Assembly: GCA_008931825.1 (NCBI GenBank) | Contig: QXVZ01022734.1 | Coordinates: 1-39,649 of the forward strand | Direction of reading: 5' to 3' | Length of the DNA stretch: 39,649 nucleotides | Origin: Phallusia fumigata | Taxonomy: Eukaryota; Chordata; Ascidiacea; Phlebobranchia; Ascidiidae | Shown here: in pieces, positions 1 through 10,438 of the stretch | Numbering within the stretch: the first letter of the stretch is position 1 | How the letters are laid out: each line of letters opens with the position of its first letter | Translations under genes and position numbers: made by a program | The notes under the pieces: generated by a model | The model's input: only the letters and a program-made list of their open reading frames with translations | Database searches by the model: none | What the model was told of the DNA's origin: nothing

Positions 1-601
1 GTTAAAAACCACTGGTTCAGACAGGTTTGAAACCAGTTGTACATTCTGACTCATCGTGCTCAGTCACGATATCAACGAAGGAATTGGCTTAGGCTAACTA
101 GGGGGAGAGTCTATGCATTGACTAGAGTTTGGGATGTCGCATGTCTATTGGCTAAAGTTGACGAATGCCAGACAACCAATAAGCATTAGCTCATCATTAA
201 CCGTGTAACTATTCGGACTTTCGAACAAACTAAACCTTTTAAAATTTTGGTTGTCTTGCAGCTACCTTGCGTCCAATTTTTTAGCCAAAAAAATGCAAAT
301 GACGTAATGGATATTGCAGTTCTCATACAAACAAGTTTAGGTGTACTCTATGTTTAGATCGCACAATGACATCATCATCTGTATTGATCATCTCCAGAGG
401 TTGTCAGTTTATTCTCTTGGGAAAGTGCAAATGATTAAATAACTGCTGGACCCGTCGGAGGAATGTCTGTCAGTTCGCACATCTCGATCCGTGTGCAAAT
501 GTTGTAGGCTAGTTGGATAGCAGTGTTTCTGCTATACGTTTTTGAGTATAGCTCGTTAACAAAACTTAATTAAACATAACAAATGGTTGGTAACGAAAAA
601 A
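1..601. repeat. Duplicate copy of the transgelin upstream region (assembly overlap)
   Basis: This block repeats 4921-5521 at an offset of 4920. The only difference I noticed is near position 555 (tcgttaac here, tcattaac at 5475). It stops at an N at 602, exactly where the other copy runs on into the transgelin-like gene. A contig end that failed to merge with its overlap, or an alternative haplotype, explains this better than a biological duplication. The block carries the upstream sequences of the transgelin-like gene but none of its coding exons. I see no gene in it. Confidence 0.85.
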
Positions 602-602
602 N
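602..602. other. Assembly gap (single N)
   Basis: A single N separates the duplicated 601-bp block from unrelated sequence. It most likely marks a contig join of unknown true length, so distances across it should not be trusted. Confidence 0.85.
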
Positions 603-1129
603 TGTTTTGCCCCAAATAAAATAACCTGAAGCGAGGGAGTGATTGACGAGTTTACGACACAAGCGACGCAACGCTCAGCCGTTGGTAACAGGCTGCTATT
701 TCACACATAAATGGGCGTTTATTAGGTGCGGCAAGGCGGGCGTTCGCGGATTAAAATTAGCCGGTGATAACCTGTTTGCTGTTTTGCAATGCAGAAGACA
801 GTGTGGCACAGCAATTTATTTATTCGTTCGCGCAACACCTGCCAACATGTATGAAGTAGTGCGTATAATTGCAACTGTCTCGTGAGCTGTTGCGGCTTAA
901 CACAGCCTGGTAGTAAGAGAGAACACAGTTTGTAACTTATGTCGGTTGTATTATGCATTGAAGTTTACTTACTTAGCATCACAGACTAATCCGTTTAGTC
1001 GCATAGTCAATTTTTAAAGCTTTTTTATGCGAAACGTTTTCCGCCTTAAATAAAGTTGTTGTGGGATTTTTGTCAGGAGTAGCATGCTTCATTGCACAAT
1101 TTTGAAATTTAGGAGAGCCCATGGCCCCT
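603..1129. other. Non-coding stretch, no gene seen
   Basis: Short overlapping ORFs on both strands (for example 643-885 + and 722-958 -) have no recognisable domain, no splice structure and no low-complexity protein signature. I regard them as chance ORFs. No promoter or repeat boundary could be supported. Confidence 0.5.
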
Positions 1130-1208
1130 TTTGCCCGACCGAGATGGGATTAGAACCCGCAACCTTGTCTGCACAAGGCAGTCGCGCTAACCACTCGGCC
1201 ATCTTGAG
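1130..1208 (-). repeat. tRNA-like sequence (tRNA pseudogene or SINE head)
   Basis: On the minus strand there is an A-box-like TGGCCGAGTGG (plus positions 1191-1201) and a B-box-like GGTTCTAATCC (plus positions 1147-1157), at a spacing normal for a tRNA. A possible anticodon stem (CCTTG with CAAGG) encloses only six bases, and the acceptor stem does not close cleanly. This argues against a functional tRNA and for a tRNA pseudogene or the head of a tRNA-derived SINE. A covariance-model scan would settle it. Confidence 0.45.
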
Positions 1209-1959
1209 GACTGTGCGTTGGCAATAACTTTCCTTCATACCTACTCGCTAATAAACAAGGATTTACGTTCTTGATTTACTTTCTTTACCGCGTCTAGGTT
1301 TTTCTAAAATTAAAAAACAATTTGTTTTTCACTATTGAAATTATTTAAACAATTAAAGCTCGAGAACTCTTTGATCAGGTCTGTCGGAACGTGTTTCAGC
1401 CTGCAGGCGAATTATACAGTGCAAAACGTGCCAATCTTGGGGGTACAAATATTTGCAATTCTTATGCTTATGCTCACAAGAATAAATTCCGATTTGATGA
1501 GAACTAAAATTGATTGGTTTAAATCTAGTTCCAAGTCTGGTGATTTCCTTATTTATTATATTTTTAAAATTTCACGTCACGGCATTGTACTGTGCAAATT
1601 TCAGTTATTGTACTATCACATTTTTGTATTTTTTTTGCACTCCTCCCATCGGCGCCCTGAAACTATCCGACAGGGTTTTTTTCGGTGGTATCTTTTCCTA
1701 TCCAAACCCACTCTCTTTACTTAGAACGAGTGCCAGTATAGGACCGACCCCGTCACAAATTATCTTGAAAATACCTGTAAGCATCGCACATTGGATCCTA
1801 CGTGGTTCGTGGGACACGTTATCTATTTCATCACAAATGTTTTTCGAGTCTCGGATCAAGTCATTTGTCTGGTTTAGCGAGTCTGAATTGAGTAAAGTCT
1901 CTGGTGTGACGAGCCAATTCAAGTCTTTTCAAAGGCGGGACTCGATTCAGACTCGGGTC
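1209..1959. other. Non-coding stretch, no gene seen
   Basis: AT-rich sequence ending at an N. The + strand ORFs at 1335-1724 and 1510-2022 overlap in different frames, and the second reads through the N into a SINE, so neither is a credible gene. Nothing else could be supported. Confidence 0.5.
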
Positions 1960-1960
1960 N
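1960..1960. other. Assembly gap (single N)
   Basis: A single N lies at the left edge of a SINE. Contig ends commonly fall in dispersed repeats, so this is a plausible place for a misjoin. Confidence 0.8.
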
Positions 1961-2090
1961 GGCTCGTTGGGGCGAGCACTTGGTCGAATGGTCTGAGCCC
2001 CCCGACCCATATACAGACATAAAAAACCTGATTGGGATTAGTTCTCAGGATCGTCCCGGGTTCGAACCCCGTGAAAAAAAAAAAAAAAAA
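1961..2090 (+). repeat. tRNA-derived SINE, copy 1, with poly(A) tail
   Basis: The unit runs from a GC-rich head through the phrase 'gacccatata' and 'gacataaaaaacctgat' to a good B-box, GGTTCGAACC (2059-2068). It ends in an A-tract of about 17 bases at 2074-2090. A B-box close to a terminal A-run is the signature of a tRNA-derived retroposon. A second, diverged unit follows directly. The left end is cut by the N at 1960, so the A-box region may be incomplete. Confidence 0.65.
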
Positions 2091-2215
2091 GTTTGGCACG
2101 TTGGGCAAGCGCTTGGTCGAATGGACTGATGAGGCGTTCGACCCATATACTGACATAAAAAACCTGATCGGATTTCGTACTCGGGAACGTCGAGGGTCAA
2201 ACCCCAAGAAAACTA
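2091..2215 (+). repeat. tRNA-derived SINE, copy 2, tandem to copy 1
   Basis: This unit aligns along its length with 1961-2075: 'cgcttggtcgaatgg' matches 'cacttggtcgaatgg', and 'gacccatatactgacataaa' matches with one change. The B-box has decayed to 'gggtcaaacccc' near 2193. It begins immediately after the poly(A) of copy 1, giving a head-to-tail dimer or two independent insertions into the same A-tract. Confidence 0.6.
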
Positions 2216-2900
2216 ATTTTTCTCATCAAAATACTTGATCTGTCGCTAAGTGACTTGAAAGCGCAAGTACAAGCATGCCTCGATTAGTGCACTCACTACA
2301 CCTTTCCCAAATGCAACCATAGGGCGAGATTTGTTACTTTCGACCAAATCCTTTCCCCCTGCGTCATGTGACTAAAACGTGCCTGAACTTGGCCACGCCC
2401 TTGATCAAAAAGCACAATTTTGTTTTAGTGCAGCAATATGATAGAATCGGTAAGGTATTTGTTTGTTTACCCAATTTTAAGCAATTTGCAAATTATTTTG
2501 ACAGCCTCGTTATTGGGCCAAGCCGTTTCGGGAGGCGTTGTTATCTTTGCGAATCAAACCCAAGAACCCCAGCCAACTCGATCATTCTTCCCGAAACTGT
2601 CTCCCTAATTCTGTAAACGGCTCAGAACCCTGCAATAACGGCTCACCACAAAAGCCAAGTCTACCTAACACTAGTTTCGCTTAAAGCCTCAAACTCGCTC
2701 ACTCAGTTGATGTTATTCTTGTTGTCGAATGTGCAGTACGCAATCGTGCGCAAGTTAAAACGAAATTGAAATGTAGACGAAAGGACACGGTTTCTACACA
2801 TAAGGCAAGGTGTCAAACAAATACACTTCACACGTAGTAAAGTACACCATAAGGCTCACCAACTATTTGGGAACCGGGAAATCTCAGGACCACAAAGACG
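2216..2900. other. Non-coding stretch, no gene seen
   Basis: Short ORFs only, including an 82-codon one at 2368-2616 with no recognisable domain or splice context. No repeat family or RNA gene could be identified. Confidence 0.45.
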
Positions 2901-2910
2901 GTAGCAGTTA

Positions 2911-3376
2911 AGGCCGGTTTACACGACACGCGTAACTCGAGAATTTAGTGTTTATTTTATTATGTTGCGCGTCACGCGACGCACGCACGAAACGCCTTTC
3001 GCGTCCAAATCTTGAAACGCGTGAAGAGCGAAAATTTCGCGCCGTTCGCTTGACGTACTTGCTGTCTTGGTATTTGTTGTTAGTTTGGCTTTCAAACAAC
3101 CAAAAATTATCTTGCTATATGCAGTTAATATGGATTCTATTAGAGACGAACAGTTTATATTCAGGGTATGATAAAAAAAACATTAGAATTTATTTTTTGT
3201 GTACAACTTATAAAACATAATTTTCGGGTAGCTCATTGATAAAAAATGTTTACAGGCTCAGCTCATTGAAAAAAATGATTTGTATGTTCACAAAAGATAC
3301 GCTTTGATTGTTTTCGTGTAAACACCCTTCGCGTCAGACGCTTTATTCGCATACGCCACAAGCGCACCGTGTAAAC
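2911..3376. mobile_element. Putative MITE/foldback element with GTTTACACG ends
   Basis: The left edge reads AGGCCGGTTTACACGACACG. The right edge, reverse-complemented, reads AAGTTTACACGGTGCGC near 3364-3378. They share GTTTACACG followed by GC-rich, CG-containing sequence. A further internal 'cgtgtaaacacccttcgcgtc' lies around 3316-3337. GC-rich inverted ends flanking an AT-rich core suggest a non-autonomous DNA transposon. No target-site duplication was confirmed and the right end is uncertain. Confidence 0.35.
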
Positions 3377-3379
3377 TTT

Positions 3380-4920
3380 ACTGTCGCACACCTAAACGAG
3401 CAACATAAAACTACAATGCTCTACTATGACGTCACATACGCATTGCTAAACGATAACTTTATTCGACAGAAGTGGCACTGTGCTCCACAGTAGTCGAAAG
3501 GGACAAAACAAAACCACGTTGCGTTATCATTTAAAACTTGGACTCTTATCATTACGTCACAGACCGTATGAGATTGCACCATACATCAAGGTAGAGAAAA
3601 AAGGTGCATTCATAGAAGTCAGCAATTACTGGCAAACAAGATGTCACAATTATGTCAGACATAACAAAACATGCACACTGCAATTATATCCCAAACAACC
3701 TTCCACAATATAAAACAACAAGTACAACACAGCAATTCAATCAGCAAGGCACCCACAAGAAGACTGCCTCGTTATTCTTCACCAGGTAAACATATCAGCA
3801 CTGCGGGACAATTAACCAATCACAACGACGCTTGTTACATCCGGGAGTAGGTGTTTATCGAGGCGGAAAGGGCAATAATAAAATAGTGCATAAAATAAAT
3901 ATAATCAAACAGAAAACATGGTGAAGAGAAAGAAACAAATAAGACGACATTTTTAAAAAGTAAAAGGAAATTTATCTCACAAAATGTGTACTGTTGTGAC
4001 GTGAAAATATGCAGTAAAATAAGCCTAAAGATACAACTAAGTGGGGATGGTGGGAAACAAAGTGACACGTAATAGTGGTTGAAAACAGGACAAAAAGAAA
4101 GGAAAGTGAAACAAACAATTATTCGTTACACAATCAATGTAATGTGCAGCCACATAAAGTGTTTGTAAGATATTTGTCGATGATCCAATATTTTCCGTTT
4201 TAGACGTTCTCTTCTCCGCATCTGCTTTTGACTTTCTTCGTTGGGTCTTTTGCTTTTCCTTCCCGTCGTCTCGTTTTCTATACTGTCATCACCAACAAGA
4301 CTTCTTTGTTGCATCTCTTCAGCTCCCACCATCGTATTACTCGATGTCTGGAATTGTGCAATCCGTAAGTGGAAAGTGCTCTCTAGGGATGTTCATTGTA
4401 GAATAGCGGTCTATTCTGCAATAGTTGTTTCGAATCCAAGTCTTATATTAGCATTTGGTGGAATGACATCGGTATTGTAAGTAACAATCAACAATAAACG
4501 ACAGCTCTTCGACTTTACGAAGTCACCTTCCCGCATGTTGGATATATGGTAACCAGGCGATATCCCAGTTACTCGTTGCGTATTTGTATAATTACCATTT
4601 CTTATGTTAGCATTTGATAAAACTTACGGCAGTGCATCGGCGCTGTTGCGTCGAAACATATCGCTGCAAGCAACAGGAAGTGCAGATTTGCGGATGGTCA
4701 GACGCCGTTGAGGATAAAATAATGTCGATGTATATTACCCGACATGAACGCCATTTTTGCACTATACTTTGAATACATCAGACTAATCTGTGTAATGTAA
4801 GCTGCGAGAGACTTTCTACCGCATAAGGTTTTTGAGAATGAAGTTTACATGTTTGCCGATACTGCTTCTTGGGTGCCCGTAAAAGTTGGTCTCAGTAACA
4901 GAGTGCCGCAAACCATAAAA
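3380..4920. other. Non-coding stretch with no confident gene
   Basis: AT-rich sequence upstream of the transgelin-like gene. Apart from the small minus-strand ORF listed separately (4126-4332), I see no conserved protein, structural RNA or clear repeat. The block lies between the two copies of the 601-bp duplication, so its placement next to the gene depends on the assembly being right. Confidence 0.4.
4126..4332 (-). CDS. Small charged ORF, hypothetical
   Basis: A 68-residue minus-strand ORF. Its composition looks more protein-like than neighbouring chance ORFs. An acidic N-terminal third is followed by a strongly basic stretch (NEESQKQMRRRERLKRKI, about residues 30-47) that could form a short helix, and it ends in a hydrophobic stretch (FMWLHITLIV). 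No intron signals or polyadenylation signal were identified around it and no family is recognised. It could be a small gene, an exon of a larger minus-strand gene, or chance. Confidence 0.2.
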   Translation of the reverse strand: MVGAEEMQQRSLVGDDSIENETTGRKSKRPNEESQKQMRRRERLKRKILDHRQISYKHFMWLHITLIV

Positions 4921-5540
4921 GTTAAAAACCACTGGTTCAGACAGGTTTGAAACCAGTTGTACATTCTGACTCATCGTGCTCAGTCACGATATCAACGAAG
5001 GAATTGGCTTAGGCTAACTAGGGGGAGAGTCTATGCATTGACTAGAGTTTGGGATGTCGCATGTCTATTGGCTAAAGTTGACGAATGCCAGACAACCAAT
5101 AAGCATTAGCTCATCATTAACCGTGTAACTATTCGGACTTTCGAACAAACTAAACCTTTTAAAATTTTGGTTGTCTTGCAGCTACCTTGCGTCCAATTTT
5201 TTAGCCAAAAAAATGCAAATGACGTAATGGATATTGCAGTTCTCATACAAACAAGTTTAGGTGTACTCTATGTTTAGATCGCACAATGACATCATCATCT
5301 GTATTGATCATCTCCAGAGGTTGTCAGTTTATTCTCTTGGGAAAGTGCAAATGATTAAATAACTGCTGGACCCGTCGGAGGAATGTCTGTCAGTTCGCAC
5401 ATCTCGATCCGTGTGCAAATGTTGTAGGCTAGTTGGATAGCAGTGTTTCTGCTATACGTTTTTGAGTATAGCTCATTAACAAAACTTAATTAAACATAAC
5501 AAATGGTTGGTAACGAAAAAAAAACTACGCTTTATTGCAG
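4921..5540 (+). promoter_or_regulatory. Upstream/promoter region of the transgelin-like gene
   Basis: This segment directly precedes the transgelin-like gene. It contains an octamer-like ATGCAAAT (5213-5220) abutting a CRE-like TGACGTAA (5220-5227), and a TGACATCA (5287-5294). A pyrimidine-rich stretch ending in 'ttgcag' at 5535-5540 could be a 3' splice site: either for a 5' UTR intron or, if this is a tunicate, for spliced-leader trans-splicing. These motifs are common by chance, so the functional reading is inference. Confidence 0.35.
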
Positions 5541-5575
5541 ATATTGTCAAACATAACGATTCAGGCTTGCACAAT

Positions 5576-7439
5576 ATGGCTAATCCAGGTTACGCATACG
5601 GTTTAAGTGCTGAGGTTGCCAGGAAGGTAAGATACTACAATGTTAAATTTCGTCAGACCTCTTTACCTGTGTTGTATTCTTTGTGTTTCAATGGTAGCCT
5701 GTGGTGCAAAGCATTTTATCTGTCATGATTGTTTTGTATTTAGATCCAAGGAAAACGAGATCCGGCCAAAGAAGCCGAGGTGAAAGAGTGGATCGAAGCC
5801 ATATGTGGTCCTGTGTTTGACGGCTCCATGCCATTTGAAAAAAATTTGAAGGATGGAAGAATATTATGCACGTTAGTTTAATAATAGGCAGAAACATGAA
5901 ACAAAAGTTTAAGAAAGAAACGAGAAAAAAGCAAAGCCTCAAAAATATAAATACCGGGTTTTGATTTTGTAATGCAGGTCGATTTGTACCAATGTACAGT
6001 TACCGTGCATTTCGCATTCACGCAGCAAAATGTCCCAATGACTTACGTGGATTTTACATTCCTTAAATTATAGCGATTCCATTTACTTAAACAAAAGCAA
6101 GATTTCGGTCCCAAATTTAATTAATCTTTAGGTAGCCAAAGTTTGATTTTACGGTTTCAGTGCGCTCGAACTTTTCCGGCAAAAAAGTCTTACTCTTTAT
6201 CACCTTACAAGCCCATAAAGGGGATTTTGAGTCGTGCATTCGCGGCAAAGTTCGCAAAGGTGTTTTAAAATGTCACAACCGTTAATGTATCTCCTCCCAA
6301 TGGCTGATGTCTAGCGTACTGACAGACAGCGCGCTCATAGATAGCTAAATATTTGATAGCGTTTAACATAGTGTTATTTTTCGTCAAGGTTAATCAATAC
6401 ACTGCAACCTGGATGTGTCAAAAAAAGTTCAGATAGTGCACAAGCGTTTCGACAGGTAACCGAAGGTTTTTTTCGAGATGATTTTTTTTAGAATGGTAGA
6501 ACTTAGTTAAAAGGGATTTTTATGTAATTTTTAAAACTACGATAATATGTATTTTTTGGGGGGAGGGAGTAGTGTATTTTAATCTTAAGAAATTTTTGTT
6601 TCTGTTTTGTAGTTTAACGAGTTTCCCTTTAGGATATCATGTAAACGACATACATAAAATTATTTTAAATTAAGATGGAAAACATTGAGAGATTTCTCTC
6701 CGCAATTAACACGTACGGCGTGGTAAAAGGAGATCTTTTCCAAACAGTTGATCTTTATAATGGAACAAATATTCCACAAGTAACAGCAACCTTAAACGCA
6801 CTTGGTCGGGTGGTAAGTATTCATTTTATTACGTAAACCAGAAGGAAATTTGCCTTTTAACACGTCGTGTAAAATTGGAAAAAAGTATGTTGTCATTGAA
6901 TCGCTTAATCTTCAACAACAGACACTTGGTCTAATGTCGTTTATTTCAAATAAACTGCTAAAAACTGCTCTTGATATGACAACAACCCTAATCCGGCAGA
7001 TAGTTCTGAAGAAACCATCTCGCCTAATGGTACCCTTTAGTCTGTTGCACAAGTGGCAATGAGCTTAACATGATGCGCAAAACTTAACACCACGAAAAGT
7101 AAAAAAATAAATTGTTGAACGTTCAATCGGACACGACCGAAATTACTCCAATGATCTTTAATTTTGCGCCCCTAAATAATAAGTGATGGAAACATCTTTT
7201 TTGTCCAATAGTGCCAGGGAAAAGAAGAATGGAATCCCGAATCACCCAAATTTAAGAATTGGCCGATTTTGGGTCCTAAACAGTCCCAAGAAAACCCAAG
7301 AGAATTCGATGACGCCACTTTGATCGAAGGAAGAAAGATAATCGGTATTCAAGCTGGTACGAACAAGCTAGCAAGTCAATCGGGTCAATCTTTCGGAGTT
7401 CGCCGTCAAGTAAATGCCGAAGAAGGGCCACGATCGTGA
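5576..7439 (+). CDS. TAGLN: Transgelin/calponin-family actin-binding protein, 5 exons, 203 aa
   Basis: Coding exons: 5576-5626, 5744-5871, 6389-6455, 6675-6812, 7212-7439. All introns are GT-AG and phases agree. The protein starts MANPGYAYGLSAEVARK. One calponin-homology domain covers roughly residues 22-130, with family landmarks such as DGRILCTLIN, PGCVKK, AFRQMENIERFL and DLFQTVDLYNG. Exon 5 carries a single calponin-like repeat, IGIQAGTNKLASQSG, at about residues 172-186, and the protein ends soon after. One CH domain plus one C-terminal repeat at about 200 aa is the transgelin (SM22) architecture; calponins have three or more repeats. Family members bind and bundle actin, often in muscle. 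The symbol is family-level, because ascidians have several relatives and one-to-one orthology is not shown. The ATG gives the expected N-terminus. Confidence 0.9.
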
Positions 7440-7463
7440 AGTTATGTTGTCTAAAAATTGCAA

Positions 7464-7474
7464 AATAAAATAAA
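7464..7474 (+). terminator. Polyadenylation signals of the transgelin-like gene
   Basis: Two overlapping AATAAA hexamers (7464-7469 and 7469-7474) lie 25-30 bases after the stop codon, suggesting a very short 3' UTR. Confidence 0.6.
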
Positions 7475-7673
7475 AAGCTACTACTCTGAGCAAATGTATG
7501 CTGGGTTGTCGTTTGTTTCATGGGGCCAATGCAAAAAGTTTAAATATCTAGGCACAACAAAACGTACAAAACGACTTAATTTACCCGTTCTGGTGAATGG
7601 AGAGAAATGAGAGTTTACTGAGGTTAGGCAGTTTTCAAAAGAAGAAAATATAAAAAAAGTAGGCCGACTCAGA

Positions 7674-7705
7674 TACGGTATAACGCCTCTTGCAGGCCTG
7701 GCGTA
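7674..7705 (+). repeat. Fragment of dispersed repeat (GGTATAACGCC tail motif)
   Basis: The phrase 'tacggtataacgcctcttg' followed by 'caggcctggcgta' recurs at 8022-8053 with two changes and, shortened, at 11848-11880. Here it has no tRNA-like head upstream, so it is probably the 3' part of a truncated SINE copy. Confidence 0.55.
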
Positions 7706-7899
7706 TGATTCATATATGAGTATGCCGCTATCGTTGGGCTGCATGAAAGCTTCAGGGCAGATCCTAGTACCATATATGCGCAAGCATATAATTCCCATTT
7801 GAATGCTATGGCCGATCTGGCGATCCCCTACTAGAAACCGACGTGTGCAGCATACAGCAGGCAGCGGTGTCTGTGATTCGACTTTCGGCAGGATTACCG

Positions 7900-8062
7900 C
7901 CGTGCTTGCGTAGCTCAGTTGGTAGAGCGCCAACCCCGGATAGGCTCCTGTCGTGGGTTCGAATCCTAGATTTTTCTAGCCATGCCTTGCTGACTGGAGA
8001 TGCTTGGAAGGTCGACTATGCTACGGTATAACGCCTCTTGTAGGCCCGGCGTACTATGATTT
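7900..8062 (+). repeat. tRNA-derived SINE with conserved tail domain
   Basis: The head has a strong A-box (TAGCTCAGTTGGTAGAGCG, 7911-7929) and a perfect B-box (GGTTCGAATCC, 7956-7966). The sequence between them does not fold into a clean anticodon arm, and there is no matching acceptor stem, so this is not an intact tRNA. The body ends with the GGTATAACGCC...GGCGTA motif (8022-8053) shared with two other loci in the window. Head plus shared tail is typical of a tRNA-derived SINE. A composite SINE has been described from Ciona, but I cannot confirm that this is the same family. Confidence 0.6.
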
Positions 8063-8532
8063 AAAAAAACTAGGGATGATTGGACTTTGGTCACTTTTAT
8101 AAACAGACATGCAACACTTGATCTGTGTGTCTTCTGACCACCCAAGCGTCACACAAAAGCTAGTTGAAAAATCGCAGGCACCTTTTGCAAGCATATCACT
8201 TTATTCGCCGGGCCAATTTTTTTTCTTTTCCTGAGCAAGAAAAACAAACAGACGACAATATCGCACCTAATTCACACATTTATAACTTATCAACCGTCTT
8301 GCCAGAGGGGTTAATTACCTCAATATAACATTTAAGGAATCCAAAAGGTAAAAACGTTTTACACTGTATAAAAGTATCACTTAGTTACACAATACACAGA
8401 AATAAAACCGTAGCATACTGTTTCAGACCATCACCTGCGATACAAAAAGGAATTGCTAAATCAACTTCGTCATGGCGTCAAAAGTAACTATCGTTCTCAT
8501 GTTCAAATAACAAACAATGTTTGTTTGGATGT
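8063..8532. other. Non-coding stretch, no gene seen
   Basis: AT-rich sequence between the SINE and the left target-site duplication of the hAT element. No ORF, RNA gene or repeat could be supported. Confidence 0.5.
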
Positions 8533-8681
8533 TATAGATGCAGGGCCGGATTAACCCCTTTTGATGCCCTAAGCACTAAAAGACCTTGGTGCCCCCAAAC
8601 AGTGGTGTCAAGCGATGCAATCCTGATCAGATAGGGTCGTACATTTTTTTTTAAATTGGTGCCTATCTAGATCCTATGGAG

Positions 8682-9623
8682 CATGGGTGCACAACTAAGC
8701 GCGTTTTATGAGGCCGAGCACAGTGTATGTAATGGCGGCCGTGCATTGGTGTGTACAACCTTGCTATTGCCGGCCGCATTACGGACATTATTTTACTCAC
8801 GGCCGCCACATAGGCGCCGAACTACAAAAAATGTAAGGTGGCAGACGTACGTCACCACACACTCTATTCTGACGTCACAAACGTGTAAATCGACGTGTCG
8901 CAGTATTCCAACACACACGACAAAACTATCAGTAAGAGCATGTTGATTGGTTATTTCCTTCGCTCACATAAAAAAAACACTGTTCCATCAGGTGCGAGCG
9001 CAAAACTGTTATGCTGCCGCAGTCAAGTTTCAGCGGCTGAGTACACGCGTGAAAAACCAACTAAAGTCCTCACAATGGCGCGCGTAAAGTTAAAAAAACT
9101 TGAAGCGGTCTCCAAAAACGGCACGTAATTTAAAGTGTAATCCAAGGTCACGAATGCAGCGTGGTACGCCACATGTGTAAAGACAAATGCAGCCATAATA
9201 GACTTTAGTTCCATTCTTTTTAAATCCTTGACAATATTGCTTTGTTGTACATTAACATATGTTGATTAAAGACAACTTGGTGCAGGGTTTCAAAACTTAG
9301 CAAAGACTCAAAATGTTACAATTGCTTTGTAATCATCGTTTAATACTGCATAATATCATTGTGATGCAACAATGATCTTGGATTTATTGGCAAACAATTG
9401 CCAGTTTGACGTCATAAACGTCGTTATAACATGCAAAACCCAAAACTATTCGTGTGTGGGTTGTTTAGCAAGTTATTTCTAAAAATATCAATTTTTTATT
9501 GACTACCTTCCTTTTACCAGCCTAAGAGTTTTTAGTAATGCACGGCTGCCATTACATGTACTTTAATGTTCATGTACATGGCCGCATTTTATAGTACCTG
9601 CGGCCGCAGGTTGTGCACTTATG
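8682..9623. mobile_element. hAT-like unit A1 nested inside the larger hAT
   Basis: The left end reads CATGGGTGCACAAC and the right end, reverse-complemented, reads CATAAGTGCACAAC. Both are followed by GGCCG-rich sequence, a type of end seen in hAT elements. No convincing target-site duplication was found (CTATGGAG on the left, GGCGTAGA on the right). A related copy in the opposite orientation lies at 21177-22571. A second internal copy of part of the unit occurs inverted at about 10010-10370. Short ORFs inside have no transposase signature. Confidence 0.6.
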
Positions 9624-9828
9624 GGCGTAGAGTAAGCGTTAGCCGGGGGCGGGACCAGGTTTTTAGGCACGGAGGTGACCACCTCTGACTTTTGTTCTTT
9701 TCGTAGTGATTTCGTGCAGGTAGGCTGCTATTCGCATAAAACCGAAAGGTACTTAGAAATTCGTTTGCTTTAAAACTATTTAATTGACAAGGTGACAAAA
9801 CTACGTGATGCACCCAAAACGTATAAAG

Positions 9829-10001
9829 CAGGGGTGTTTAGAATCACAGACCAGATTTTTAATTTGGCCGACGGGCCGTGTAGGTGTGAACAAGAACTAG
9901 AAGACAAATAACACCAGCTTCAAGCTTTAGGAAAATGGTCAAGAGAATAATGAAATGGGTGAATTTACTAATTTGTAATAACATACGGCGGGCCACCCCT
10001 G
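9829..10001. mobile_element. 173-bp hAT MITE with 8-bp TSD, nested
   Basis: It starts CAGGGGTG and ends CACCCCTG, a perfect 8-bp terminal inverted repeat. It is flanked by identical 8-bp duplications, GTATAAAG, at 9821-9828 and 10002-10009. It is far too short to code for transposase. It interrupts the inverted A-type sequence of the surrounding element, so it inserted after that structure had formed. Confidence 0.85.
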
Positions 10002-10009
10002 GTATAAAG

Positions 10010-10370
10010 TTTTGGCATGTTATGGCGTTTATGACTTTAAACTCGCAATTGTTTGCCAGCTAATCCACGGTCATTGATACTAATGTTACATTACATTTAC
10101 AATGATACGGTAATGAACGATGAATACAACGCTTAAGTAACAAAACGCTGCACCAAATTGCTCTTGATCAGCATATATTGAGTTACAACTATGCAATATG
10201 CCAGAAAAGCACTATTGTTAAAGAATTTAAAACAATAGAACTAAAGTTCTTGTGGCTACATTTGTCCTTACGCGTACGACGTACCACAGTGCATTCGTGA
10301 CCTTATATTTCTACATTTAGTCACATGCCGTTTTAAAAACCTCTTTTAGAGTGGTGTAACTTTACGCGTT
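10010..10370. repeat. Inverted partial copy of hAT-like unit A1
   Basis: This segment aligns with the reverse complement of about 9090-9440. Shared phrases in order include 'cgtttatgac', 'gcaattgtttgcca', 'aactaaagt', 'catttgtc', 'cgtaccac', 'gcattcgtgacctt' and 'aactttacgcg'. The two arms, about 350 bp each and 570 bp apart, form an imperfect foldback inside the 2.3 kb hAT. Divergence is moderate, so the duplication is not recent. Confidence 0.65.
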
Positions 10371-10399
10371 AGATACCTGTGCCCAAGGATGACAGTGCG

Positions 10400-10438
10400 A
10401 TGCGGTACGTTTTGAGTTGAGCGTACCACGTACCGCAT
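10400..10438. repeat. Short perfect hairpin inside the hAT
   Basis: ATGCGGTACGT (10400-10410) and ACGTACCGCAT (10428-10438) are perfect 11-bp reverse complements around a 17-base loop. Similar GTACCG-rich phrases follow at about 10447-10465. Subterminal palindromes like this are common in DNA transposons. Confidence 0.55.

Noticed and set aside
1335..2022. Two overlapping plus-strand ORFs of 129 and 170 codons
   Set aside because: Different frames of AT-rich sequence; one passes through an N into a SINE. No domain or splice support.
7481..7933. 150-codon minus-strand ORF
   Set aside because: It runs across the SINE tail fragment and the A-box of the SINE, has no recognisable domain and lies in repeat DNA just after the transgelin polyadenylation signals.
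7905..7976. Functional tRNA gene
   Set aside because: A and B boxes are excellent, but no anticodon arm or acceptor stem closes. Better explained as a SINE head.
9023..9214. Possible small protein or transposase remnant on the minus strand of the hAT element
   Set aside because: No transposase motif is visible, and the inverted and distant copies do not preserve the frame.
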